Assembly (NCBI RefSeq): GCF_001952855.1
Contig: NZ_LPNO01000003.1
Span: 47,503-111,502, forward strand
Length of the DNA stretch: 64,000 bases
DNA from: Pseudomonas sp. ATCC PTA-122608
GTDB lineage: Bacteria > Pseudomonadota > Gammaproteobacteria > Pseudomonadales > Pseudomonadaceae
Direction of reading: 5' to 3'
Shown: positions 41,887 through 49,837 of the stretch, piece by piece
Layout: every line of letters begins with the position of its first letter
Position numbering within the stretch: the stretch's first letter is position 1
Notes under the pieces: generated by a model
Databases searched by the model: none
The model's input: only the letters and a program-made list of their open reading frames with translations
Told to the model about the DNA's origin: nothing
Program-made: the position numbers and the translations under genes

Positions 41887-43991
41887 AGACTGAATTGTTT
41901 CCGCCGGCGCTGATGACCCAACTGGACAAACTCGGCCAGTTGTTCATCCGGCGTCGCAAGCTGCTGCGTGACGGTGTGGTCGAAACACTCCAGGCTGCGG
42001 ATGATCAGTACGATGCGTTGACCCGACAATATCAGGGCACAGTGGCGCGTTTTGAGGCGCTGACCGCCGACCATAGGCAACTGACCGAGCGCCAGGCCAG
42101 CACCGCCGCCGAGCTGACCGACACCCGGCAAGCCTTGCAGGGGGTGCAGCAGTCGCTGGAGCAGGCCAATACTGAGCATATGCATGCTCAGCAGACAGCG
42201 CGGCTACGCTTCGACACCTTGTCGACGCGTCATGCGCAACTGGTGCAGGAACGTAACAGCATTGAAGACGCTCGCCAGGTCCTCGAACAAAACATCGAGC
42301 AAGCGCGCCTTGAACTGCAAGCCGGTGCCGAAGCGCTCAAGACGGCGGATGAGCGTCACGAGGCACTGACCCAAGAGCACCAGAACACCCTGGAACGCCT
42401 TGAAACACTGACAGCGGAACATGGACAACTGACCGAGCGTCAGGCCAACACCGCTGCCGAGCTGACCAACACCCGGCAGACACTCGAAGGTATGCAGCAG
42501 TCGCTAGAAGATGCCATTGACCAGCATCAGCGCGACCAGGAACAGGCCCGCGAACGCTTCGACAACCTGTCGATGCAACATGCCCGACTCGAACAGGAAC
42601 GCAACACCATAGAGTCGCAACGCCAGGCTCTTGAGCAGACGCTGGAACAGATGCGCCTGGAACTGCAGGTCAGCCTCAAGGCGCACGAAACACTGCAGCA
42701 GCGCCATGAAGAGGAACAACAACAGCACGCTCAGTTGGCGGACGAGTTTCAGGCGTTGAATCAACGCCACGGGGACACCTGGACGCGCTTCCAGCTCATC
42801 TCCCGGCTGCTCGCCGCTCGCCCACGGGAAAGTGCTAGCCTGGCCCGTTTCAGAGAGTTGCTGGCGAACGATTACATGGTGTTCGCAGACAATGAATCGT
42901 CCCTGGCTGCTGAAGCCAAGGCCCTCACGATGTTGCAGTCGATCCAGCAGGAACTGGCCTTACTCGTAGGCTTTCCAGACGTTCATGAGCGCACCATCGT
43001 CGGCATTGTCGGTGGCTTCAGCAGCGGCAAGTCCGAGTTCATCAACAGTTTTATCCGTGATCCAGAAGTACGCCTGGCAGTCGGCATGCAGCCAGTTACC
43101 GCGATCCCTAGCTACGTGCTGGCGACTGACGAGCGGATGATTCGCGGGTACTCGGCAAACGGCGGCCATATCAACCTGGATGTGGACTTCTACAAAAGCA
43201 TTTCCCATGCCTTCATCAACTCATTCAGCTTCGACTTGAAGAGCTTGATGCCATTCATGTGTGTGGGTGTTCAGATGGACCCTGAATACTTCCGCGACAT
43301 TTGCTTCATCGATACCCCCGGCTATAACCCACCGGCGACGGCAGCCGAACACAGCCAGGGTGACAAACGCACCGCCATCCAGTTTGCGCAGCAGTCCGAC
43401 GCGATCATCTGGCTGATCGGCCTGGATTCCAACGGCACGGTGCCTGACTCAGACCTGGATTTTATCCAGCAGATCGGCGTCGAGCAGCGGCCGGTGTATA
43501 TCGTTTTGACCAAGGCCGACCTCAAGTCCGAAGACGACATCGAGTACGTCATGGATGAGGTCCAGGACATCCTGCAATCGGAGGGAATTTCGGTTGTCGG
43601 GATCAGCGCATACAGCTCTACCCTGCGCAACGAAGTGGCTTATCGCGACGTACCGCTGCTGGAGTTTTTTTCCCAGATCAACCAGCAGGGTGATGCACGG
43701 CAGCATCTGGATGGGCGTCTGCGGGAGGTTTTCTCGATGTATGACGAAGCCATCAAGGCGGATATCGCCACGATACGCGCGCAAAAAACAGCCATTAACG
43801 GACTTCGGCTCGACAGCCTGGAAATTGGTGGCAAGGACGTCTACGAGCGAATGCTCGGCCCCATCGATAAGCTCGACAGCAAGCTGGACATCGCGCCTCT
43901 GGAGCGCTGGCTCAAGGAGTCACGACGACTGTTCGAGGCCTTCAGCGATGCGGTTCGGCTGACCGCAGAAATACCTGAAACAGAGGTGTGA
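41883..43991 (+). CDS. Dynamin-like GTPase 3 with N-terminal coiled-coil repeats
   Basis: A 702-aa protein with an unusual order. Residues 30-290 are coiled coil containing two tandem copies of a 116-residue unit (residues 39-154 and 155-270), each with LTERQA(S/N)TAAELT and a Leu/Gln/Glu-rich helix. The GTPase domain follows: G1 GGFSSGKSEF near 377, G3 DTPGYNPP near 477 and G4 LTKADLKSEDD near 541. A short helical end completes it. Carrying the coiled coil before the GTPase rather than after it is atypical. It may tether or space the other two dynamins. Confidence 0.85.
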   Translation: MKTELFPPALMTQLDKLGQLFIRRRKLLRDGVVETLQAADDQYDALTRQYQGTVARFEALTADHRQLTERQASTAAELTDTRQALQGVQQSLEQANTEHMHAQQTARLRFDTLSTRHAQLVQERNSIEDARQVLEQNIEQARLELQAGAEALKTADERHEALTQEHQNTLERLETLTAEHGQLTERQANTAAELTNTRQTLEGMQQSLEDAIDQHQRDQEQARERFDNLSMQHARLEQERNTIESQRQALEQTLEQMRLELQVSLKAHETLQQRHEEEQQQHAQLADEFQALNQRHGDTWTRFQLISRLLAARPRESASLARFRELLANDYMVFADNESSLAAEAKALTMLQSIQQELALLVGFPDVHERTIVGIVGGFSSGKSEFINSFIRDPEVRLAVGMQPVTAIPSYVLATDERMIRGYSANGGHINLDVDFYKSISHAFINSFSFDLKSLMPFMCVGVQMDPEYFRDICFIDTPGYNPPATAAEHSQGDKRTAIQFAQQSDAIIWLIGLDSNGTVPDSDLDFIQQIGVEQRPVYIVLTKADLKSEDDIEYVMDEVQDILQSEGISVVGISAYSSTLRNEVAYRDVPLLEFFSQINQQGDARQHLDGRLREVFSMYDEAIKADIATIRAQKTAINGLRLDSLEIGGKDVYERMLGPIDKLDSKLDIAPLERWLKESRRLFEAFSDAVRLTAEIPETEV
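41997..42692 (+). repeat. Tandem 348-bp coding duplication in dynamin 3
   Basis: Two in-frame copies (41997-42344 and 42345-42692) encode 116-aa coiled-coil units that align throughout, for example LTERQASTAAELT against LTERQANTAAELT. The copies have diverged, so the duplication is not recent. Confidence 0.8.
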
Positions 43992-44071
43992 AGCCGGTTT
44001 GGCGAAAACTGCCCCAACGCCCCTACTAATCACACACCTCGTCAAAACCAAAAAATCGTGGAGAGCAAACC

Positions 44072-44410
44072 ATGTCAGGCAGCGCATTTGAAAAGGATTA
44101 CTCAGACGACTCGTTCTGGGACAAAGTAAAAAACTATGCGAAATCCGCCGGCGAGGCAGCACTGGAACCGGCGTTGAAGATGTACTACGCCGCAACCGAC
44201 TCAGATACCCCGACCTGGGCAAAAACCACCATCTATGGTGCGCTCGGCTATTTTATCTCTCCGATCGACGTCATACCCGACATCACGCCAATCGTGGGCT
44301 ATTCCGACGACATCGGTGTTTTGTGCGCAGCGTTGGCAGCGACCGCTACCCATATCAAAGCCGAACACGTGGCTAAGGCGAAGGAAACATTGAATCAGTG
44401 GTTTTCCTGA
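44072..44410 (+). CDS. YkvA-family (DUF1232) small membrane protein
   Basis: A 112-aa protein. The DUF1232 core is ALGYFISPIDVIPDITPIVG near residue 57 followed by YSDDIGVLCAALAAT. This family usually has one or two short membrane-inserted segments and occurs both in core genomes and in defence islands. AGAG precedes the ATG. It is 80 bp after dynamin 3 and ends in a strong hairpin, so it is probably the last gene of the dynamin transcript. The mechanism is unknown. Confidence 0.85.
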   Translation: MSGSAFEKDYSDDSFWDKVKNYAKSAGEAALEPALKMYYAATDSDTPTWAKTTIYGALGYFISPIDVIPDITPIVGYSDDIGVLCAALAATATHIKAEHVAKAKETLNQWFS

Positions 44411-44418
44411 TATGAGTG

Positions 44419-44455
44419 GAAGCCTTACTTCGGTCCCGTTTGGAAGTAAGGCTTC
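44419..44455 (+). terminator. Strong hairpin after the YkvA gene
   Basis: Perfect 13-bp arms GAAGCCTTACTTC / GAAGTAAGGCTTC with an 11-nt loop, 8 bp after the stop. No T run follows, so termination strength is uncertain. Confidence 0.6.
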
Positions 44456-44534
44456 ACTATGAACAGATACAACCATCAGCGTCATGGCATGGCCCTGAAC
44501 CATGCCCCCCCACTCCTCCTGTAGAGTCAGCCCC

Positions 44535-45185
44535 ATGGATTACCAAACCCTCAAGGCGCGTCACCGACTTGAACGCGACAACCATCACGTTAACCTGACA
44601 TTGCGTGTACACCGATCCTTGAGCTGGTTGCAACGCGCCGAACAAGCTGACGATCCGGACGGTCGCTTCGTGTTCCTATGGATTGCCTTCAACGCCGCTT
44701 ACGCAACTGACATCGACGAGAACTATCGGCTATCCGAACAGGAAACCTTCCGCGCCTTTCTGCGCAAGCTTTGCGATCTGGATCGCGAACGGCAGATAGA
44801 GAAACTGGTCTGGTCCGAGTTTTCGGGAAGCATCCGCGTGCTGCTGGATAACCCGTACGTTTTCCAGAGCTTCTGGGATCATCAGAACGGCAAGATCACC
44901 GAGCAACAATGGAGCGAGCGTTTCGCCGACGGCCGACGCAGAGCGCAGTCTGCCCTGGCACAACGCGATACCGCCGATGTACTTGCGGTGCTTTTCAATC
45001 GCATCTACACCCTGCGCAATCAAATCATGCATGGCGGTGCGACCTGGGATAGCAGTATCAACCGACCACAATTGCGCGATTGCGGCAAACTGCTCGGCAA
45101 GCTGGTGCCATTGATTATCCATCTGATGCTGGAAAATCCCGATACGCTCTGGGGTGACGCCTGCTATCCAGTCGTGCAGTCCTGA
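44535..45185 (+). CDS. HEPN-like protein with RN-x3-H motif
   Basis: A 216-aa helical protein. The segment TLRNQIMHGGATW (residues 159-171) matches the R-x4-6-H RNase motif of HEPN domains in Apea/Abi-type proteins. The preceding FVFLWIAFNAAYA near residue 47 is the first HEPN helix commonly seen in the same families. A toxin-like RNase role is therefore plausible but not shown. The ATG at 44535 is chosen as the first with family-like sequence; only a weak ribosome-binding site is visible. Its stop faces that of microprotein A, 13 bp away. Confidence 0.75.
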   Translation: MDYQTLKARHRLERDNHHVNLTLRVHRSLSWLQRAEQADDPDGRFVFLWIAFNAAYATDIDENYRLSEQETFRAFLRKLCDLDRERQIEKLVWSEFSGSIRVLLDNPYVFQSFWDHQNGKITEQQWSERFADGRRRAQSALAQRDTADVLAVLFNRIYTLRNQIMHGGATWDSSINRPQLRDCGKLLGKLVPLIIHLMLENPDTLWGDACYPVVQS

Positions 45186-45198
45186 GTGTCAGGGTTAA

Positions 45199-45330
45199 TC
45201 AATCCCTGCCACTGGCTGCCTTGCGCCAAACATCGTTCTCTCGCTCCATCTGCTTGTACTTCTGGTAAAGATCAAAGCTCTTTTTGAGTACCACGACCAA
45301 ACCCACGGTTGCCAGTACGTTCTTTAGCAT
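45199..45330 (-). CDS. Microprotein A (43 aa, single membrane span)
   Basis: A short reading frame on the minus strand: MLKNVLATVGLVVVLKKSFD then YQKYKQMEREND and a basic end. Residues 3-15 are hydrophobic, followed by KK and an amphipathic charged tail. GAGAGATGG lies just before the ATG. It is clearly related to microprotein B at 49003-49122 (shared pattern M-x-KN-x2-A-x2-G-x2-VVV-KK, then Y-x2-M). The promoter region contains operator site 2, shared with the divergent AAA gene. The conservation between the two copies makes it a real gene despite its size. Confidence 0.75.
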   Translation of the reverse strand: MLKNVLATVGLVVVLKKSFDLYQKYKQMERENDVWRKAASGRD

Positions 45331-45377
45331 TGCCCATCTCTCTGGTCCATTTTGTGGATTTCAGATTAAGACTCAGG

Positions 45378-45396
45378 CACGACAGATTGTGTCGAG
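45378..45396. promoter_or_regulatory. Island operator site 2 (CGACA-N5-TGTCG)
   Basis: CACGACA-GATTG-TGTCGAG (core 45380-45394, perfect 5-bp arms) in the divergent gap between microprotein A and the AAA gene. A degenerate copy, CGACA-CATTT-TGACC, lies 45 bp downstream at 45425-45439. Confidence 0.75.
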
Positions 45397-45485
45397 CCTG
45401 GATCATCACTGGCCACAATTACCACGACACATTTTGACCACCCCTCGCCCCATCCTGTCGCCTCCACAGCATCAGGACATTCAGC

Positions 45486-47576
45486 ATGGGAACCCGCCTC
45501 ACCCCCTTCGCCCACGACAGCCGCCGCGCTTGCGACACTTGTGCACTCTCGCTGAAGTGGAGTTTCCAACTGCTGCTGGACCTGGGGGGGCATCGGAATT
45601 TAATCAGTCGACATGGGTTCAACGATGATGATCTGGCCCGTGGGCTAGGCCTGGCTAAATGGGTAGACCGAGACGAGTACAGCCCGCTGCAGGCCTTATC
45701 GGCCCTGCGTCGAGCCGCTCGCGCTTTCGAGGCAAGCCATCCGGATACCCCCTACCCGGATCGCCTGGGGAGCAATCTTGAAGCATTGGGGACTTTATTG
45801 GGGCTGGGAGAGTCAGAGTTGCGGGTACTGGGGTTCTGCGTACTGATTCATATCGACCCGGTGCTCAGTGATGCTACCGATCAGTTGGGCATGGTGGGAT
45901 TCAATCGCGCCATGAAAGTGCTGGCGGTATTGTTGGGCCTGGAGCTCCCCGAGGTCGAGGCTTGCCTGGCGAGTAACAGCCCCCTGATCCGGGCAGGCTT
46001 GCTGGAGGTGGGGAGCAATTCCCGCGCCTCTACAGCGCTGAGCTCGATGTTATCGGTGAGCAATCAGGAGCTTCCTGGACTGCTGCGATTCAGCAAGGGC
46101 ACATCGCTGGAGTTGTTTGCTTATGCCTTCCGTCTGAGTCCGCCAGGCAGCCTGAGCCTGGAGCACTACCGACACATCAAGCAGCCACTGAACATCGCTG
46201 AACGCTACCTGGCCAAAGCCTTGGCACAGGGCCGTCAAGGCGTAAACATTCTGCTTTATGGCCCACCAGGCACCGGCAAGACTCAGCTCAGTCGACTGCT
46301 CGCAAAGAGCCTGAACAGCGCGCTTTATGAAGTGGCCTGCACGGACAGCGATGGCGACCCCGTGCAGGCAAAACAGCGCCTGTGTTCCCTGCGTGCAGCC
46401 AATAGCGTACTGCGCTCGCAGCGGGCCCTGCTCGTACTGGATGAGATTGAGGACATCTTTCAAACCTCCAGCACCGACACTCATAGCCGCTCGCAGAAGG
46501 GTTGGATCAATCGCATGCTGGAGGAGAATGCGCTGCCGTGTTTCTGGTTGAGCAATAGCATTGAGGCTATCGACGCGGCACATATACGTCGCTTCGATCT
46601 AGTGATCGAGATCCCCAACCCGCCCTTGGCGCAGCGCAAACAGATGCTGCGTGAGTGTGGCGGGGGCAAGTTGAGTGATCAGTTGATCGAGCACCTCAGT
46701 GCCCATGAACAAGTAACACCGGCGGTGCTGGAGCGAGCCGTGCGAGTAGGCCGCAGCGTAGGAAACCGCGCGAGCAAGACGCTGGATACGACGATCCGTT
46801 GCATCGTCGACGGAACGTTGAAAGCACAGGGTCTCGAGAAGCTGCAACATGACGGCGGTAGCAGCTTGCCCACCTTCTACTCTCCGCAATGGATCAACGC
46901 AGACCATGCTCTTGACGGCCTGGTTGACGGACTACGTGTCCATCCCCAGGCACGCCTGTGCTTCTACGGTCCGCCAGGCACCGGTAAAACTGCCTTTGGC
47001 CAATGGCTGGCGCAAGAGCTGGGCAAGCCGTTGATGGTCAAGCGCGTCTCCGACCTGGTTTCACCCTATGTCGGAATGACGGAGCAGAATCTGGCGGGCG
47101 CCTTCGAGCGCGCACAACAGGAAGACGCAGTGCTGCTGCTCGATGAGGTTGACAGTTTTTTGCAGGACCGGCGCAAGGCGCGGCAGAGCTGGGAAGTGAC
47201 CGCGGTCAATGAAATGCTCACGCAAATGGAGAGCTATCAAGGGCTGTTCATTGCCTCGACAAACCTGATCCGAGACCTGGACGAGGCTTCCTTGCGGCGC
47301 TTCGATCTGAAGGTACATTTCGGCTACCTGGCCACCGCCCAGGCCCAGGCGTTATTTGCCGCACACTTGAAAGCGCTGGCCTTGAAAGACCCGCAGCACA
47401 GCGCAGCTAATCGCTTGCGAGGTGAGGCGCATCTGACCCCGGGTGACTTTGCGGCAGTGGCGCGCCGAGGGCGTTTCAAGCCATTCGCCAGTGCCGACGA
47501 GCTGGCGGAGGCGTTGCTGGCCGAGTGCCGGCTCAAATCCGCCGGGCAGCAGCGCCCAATCGGTTTCATACATTAA
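45486..47576 (+). CDS. Tandem AAA+ ATPase
   Basis: A 696-aa protein with two AAA modules. The first has Walker [16 protein letters not shown] near residue 257 and Walker B LLVLDEIEDIF near 317. The second has [15 protein letters not shown] near 494 and LLLDEVDSFLQDRR near 550, then SRH-like NLIRDLDEASLRRFDLK. Both retain the catalytic Glu. The N-terminal 230 residues are helical and unassigned; CDTCALSLKW near residue 16 might bind metal. Cdc48/FtsH-like remodelling of a protein target is inferred. It has operator sites upstream and the WYL regulator gene downstream. Confidence 0.88.
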   Translation: MGTRLTPFAHDSRRACDTCALSLKWSFQLLLDLGGHRNLISRHGFNDDDLARGLGLAKWVDRDEYSPLQALSALRRAARAFEASHPDTPYPDRLGSNLEALGTLLGLGESELRVLGFCVLIHIDPVLSDATDQLGMVGFNRAMKVLAVLLGLELPEVEACLASNSPLIRAGLLEVGSNSRASTALSSMLSVSNQELPGLLRFSKGTSLELFAYAFRLSPPGSLSLEHYRHIKQPLNIAERYLAKALAQGRQGVNILLYGPPGTGKTQLSRLLAKSLNSALYEVACTDSDGDPVQAKQRLCSLRAANSVLRSQRALLVLDEIEDIFQTSSTDTHSRSQKGWINRMLEENALPCFWLSNSIEAIDAAHIRRFDLVIEIPNPPLAQRKQMLRECGGGKLSDQLIEHLSAHEQVTPAVLERAVRVGRSVGNRASKTLDTTIRCIVDGTLKAQGLEKLQHDGGSSLPTFYSPQWINADHALDGLVDGLRVHPQARLCFYGPPGTGKTAFGQWLAQELGKPLMVKRVSDLVSPYVGMTEQNLAGAFERAQQEDAVLLLDEVDSFLQDRRKARQSWEVTAVNEMLTQMESYQGLFIASTNLIRDLDEASLRRFDLKVHFGYLATAQAQALFAAHLKALALKDPQHSAANRLRGEAHLTPGDFAAVARRGRFKPFASADELAEALLAECRLKSAGQQRPIGFIH

Positions 47577-47591
47577 CCAGACTAAAGGTTG

Positions 47592-47622
47592 CCGGGTTGT
47601 CGCCGATAGGCAGACAACCCGG
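47592..47622 (+). terminator. Hairpin between AAA and WYL genes
   Basis: CCGGGTTGTC / GACAACCCGG 10-bp arms, 15 bp after the AAA stop, followed by AAAATTC rather than a T run. It may attenuate rather than stop transcription into the WYL gene. Confidence 0.5.
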
Positions 47623-47671
47623 AAAATTCGCTAGCCACAGGCCAGCTTCAACACTACAAGGATGATTTCTC

Positions 47672-48703
47672 TTGCCATCAGCCAAGACCCATACCGCGTT
47701 GAGTCGTCAATGGGAGTTGCTGCAACAGCTTCCCAAACGCGCCCCTGGTATCACAGTGAGTGAGTTGCTGACCCGCCTGACGAGCGCAGGCTACTCCATC
47801 AGCCGCCGCAGCATCGAGCGCGACCTGCGTGACCTGTCCCTGGTGTTTCCGTTGCAGTGCAACGATGGAGGAACGCCCTTCGGTTGGTATTGGAAACCGG
47901 GCGTGAGCGTCGAGTTGCAGGGCATCACCTTGACTGAAGCCGTAAGTCTGGCGCTGGTCGAAGATGCCGTGCGCCCGCTACTTCCGGGCAGCATGTTGAG
48001 CGTGCTGGAACCGCGCTTTGAGCATGCCCGGCAAAAACTCAAAGGCCTCGAAGACGGCAACCCCGCCGCCCGCTGGCCCGACAAAGTTGCGAGCGTTCGG
48101 CCGGATTTCAATCTTCGAGCTCCGGAAATCCAGGCAGAAACGTTGGAGGCACTGCAGCACGCCCTGATCAGCGAGCAGCAAGTTCATTGTCAGTATTACT
48201 CGGCACACACCGACAAACTCAGCGAACTGACTCTCAACCCCCTCGCGATTGTCCAGCGTGGGCTGATCACCTATCTCATCGCCACCGCTGCGCCCTATAC
48301 CGATGTCCGTCAGTTCGCGGTGCATCGCTTTCGCGCGGTAACGGTACTCGACACGCCGTGCCAAGGGCTGGATACGTTCGAACTGCAAACCTACCTGGCC
48401 ACCGACGCCTTGCAGTTTGGCAAACCGGAGAAAATCCGGCTCAAGGCCTGGGTGAGCGAACACCAGGCAAGGATGATTCGTGAAACGCCCTTGAGCACGG
48501 ACATGGTGCTGGAGGTGCTGACGGATGGTTTTCAGGTGCAGGCGACCGTCAACAATACCTGGCAGCTGCACTGGTGGATTTTGTCTTTGGGTGATTCGTT
48601 GGTCGTGCGGGAACCGCCGGAGTTGCGCCAACAGATGGGAGACACACTGCGGCGGGCGGCTGCAGCGTATGAGCATGAGGAAGGCAAGGCGAGCCTGGTG
48701 TAA
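47672..48703 (+). CDS. HTH-WYL transcriptional regulator
   Basis: A 343-aa regulator. The N-terminal DeoR-like winged helix has GITVSELLTRLTSAGYSISR and the recognition segment RRSIERDLRDLSLVFPL (residues 25-70). A WYL domain spans about 165-235 (LNPLAIVQRGLITYLIAT and VRQFAVHRFRAVTVLD). A WCX dimerisation domain follows to about 335. The start is TTG at 47672 with AAGGA 10 nt upstream. It lies 95 bp after the AAA gene. It is one of two candidates for the protein that reads the CGACA-N5-TGTCG sites. Confidence 0.88.
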   Translation: MPSAKTHTALSRQWELLQQLPKRAPGITVSELLTRLTSAGYSISRRSIERDLRDLSLVFPLQCNDGGTPFGWYWKPGVSVELQGITLTEAVSLALVEDAVRPLLPGSMLSVLEPRFEHARQKLKGLEDGNPAARWPDKVASVRPDFNLRAPEIQAETLEALQHALISEQQVHCQYYSAHTDKLSELTLNPLAIVQRGLITYLIATAAPYTDVRQFAVHRFRAVTVLDTPCQGLDTFELQTYLATDALQFGKPEKIRLKAWVSEHQARMIRETPLSTDMVLEVLTDGFQVQATVNNTWQLHWWILSLGDSLVVREPPELRQQMGDTLRRAAAAYEHEEGKASLV

Positions 48704-48750
48704 CTCGCCAGGAGGGCTCCAGCCTGGCGGATCAATGCACTTTGCCGACT

Positions 48751-48951
48751 CTAGCGAAGCGGTCGCGCCAGCCTGGCCTTGAAAATTTCCAGACGCGTAG
48801 CCGGCCGGACATCCAATGCAGTGTGTCGGCATGAGGGGCAATTGGAAAACCAGTCGATCCCCTCACGCAGCGCATCGCTGGGCGGCACCGTTGTTTTTTT
48901 CCAGTGGCATTGGGGGCAGGTGAAAGTGAAGGGATGGGGCGGCCAAGGCAT
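48751..48951 (-). CDS. Small zinc-ribbon protein
   Basis: A 66-aa protein with two CxxC knuckles, TCPQCHWKK near residue 11 and NCPSCRH near residue 38, spaced as in a zinc ribbon. The tail is basic (RLEIFKARLARPLR). It lies 51 bp downstream of microprotein B on the same strand and is probably cotranscribed from the promoter with operator site 3. The function is unknown; RNA, DNA or protein contact is possible. Confidence 0.7.
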   Translation of the reverse strand: MPWPPHPFTFTCPQCHWKKTTVPPSDALREGIDWFSNCPSCRHTALDVRPATRLEIFKARLARPLR

Positions 48952-49002
48952 GGAGATAACCCGTCAGTCGTAGAAAAATAAAATCGTCGACGCTACACGG
49001 CG

Positions 49003-49122
49003 TCAGGCCGAATCACCGGCGCGTTTGTCCAATTCCTGTTTCATCTCGTTGTATTCACGGAAGAACTCGTAGCCTTTTTTTACAACGACGATGACGCCAA
49101 TAATTGCGAACAGATTTTTCAT
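49003..49122 (-). CDS. Microprotein B (39 aa, single membrane span)
   Basis: The frame reads MKNLFAIIGVIVVVKKGYEF then FREYNEMKQELDKR. A hydrophobic N-terminal span is followed by KK and an amphipathic charged tail. AAGGGA lies 9 nt before the ATG at 49120-49122. It is a diverged paralogue of microprotein A (45199-45330) with the same length class, topology and upstream operator. An in-frame extension to 49218 has no ribosome-binding site and would cover operator site 3, so the short form is preferred. Confidence 0.75.
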   Translation of the reverse strand: MKNLFAIIGVIVVVKKGYEFFREYNEMKQELDKRAGDSA

Positions 49123-49210
49123 GCTGCGGTCCCTTATGGTTGCCTGACTCAAGCGGTTCGGTTCGGTGTAAACCATTCGTCCTGCTGATGAGGCGAGCAT
49201 GAGGGCGAAG

Positions 49211-49229
49211 GGCGACAAGACGTGTCGTG
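49211..49229. promoter_or_regulatory. Island operator site 3 (CGACA-N5-TGTCG)
   Basis: CGACA-AGACG-TGTCG (core 49213-49227), 90 bp upstream of microprotein B and downstream of the 186-aa gene on the same strand. It shows that microprotein B has its own regulated promoter. Confidence 0.75.
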
Positions 49230-49276
49230 ACCGGATGACTCATCGGCGCTTTGCTGAAGACTGCACCCTGCGCGGA

Positions 49277-49837
49277 CTACTCCAGCAAGAGCCCATTGAC
49301 CAATCGATAAGCCTCAGGCAACGCCAGCTTTCCGCCTTCCACCGCCTCGATCAGCCGTAGCGCCTTATCGGCACTGATGACATCTTTCTCGATCACCTCA
49401 CGAAGTGACGAAATAAAACCGGACTTGTCCAACAGCGTGACCGCCCCCATGCGCTCCTTGGCCTCCATCTCGGCCAACCGCTCCTGGTAGACCAACAACA
49501 ATTCCTGCTTGCGCCCCTCTGACATCGCACCGCCGCGAATCCAGCGCGAGACGCCGTAGGCCAGAACACCACCGGCCGCCGCAACGCCGAGAGCCCAGCC
49601 TAGTGGCGTCGCCGCCACGGCAGTAACACCGACCCAACCGGCGGCCGTCGTGAGGACCGGAATACTGGTCGCACCCGCGATACCCGCCACAGTGCCAGCT
49701 GCGGCGGCACCGAGGCCGATACCGAGCGTGCTGATGCCCACCTCCCCCAGAATGCGAACACGGTCTTGGGGGGCTCGTTCAAGCTCATCGATGACCTTGA
49801 GCAGCTGCTTTTTGCTGACCTTCGGTGGCCGACTCAT
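49277..49837 (-). CDS. Glycine/alanine-rich membrane protein (186 aa)
   Basis: Residues about 30-100 are a continuous Gly/Ala-rich hydrophobic region (GIGLGAAAAGTVAGIAGA, TPLGWALGVAAAGGVLAYG) that could form two or three membrane helices with glycine-zipper packing. A helical cytosolic end follows, containing GFISSLREVIEKDVISADKA. No known family is recognised. The ATG overlaps the stop of the 171-aa gene (ATGA), and it is the last gene of the McrBC-like operon. A membrane effector role is an inference from composition. Confidence 0.75.
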   Translation of the reverse strand: MSRPPKVSKKQLLKVIDELERAPQDRVRILGEVGISTLGIGLGAAAAGTVAGIAGATSIPVLTTAAGWVGVTAVAATPLGWALGVAAAGGVLAYGVSRWIRGGAMSEGRKQELLLVYQERLAEMEAKERMGAVTLLDKSGFISSLREVIEKDVISADKALRLIEAVEGGKLALPEAYRLVNGLLLE

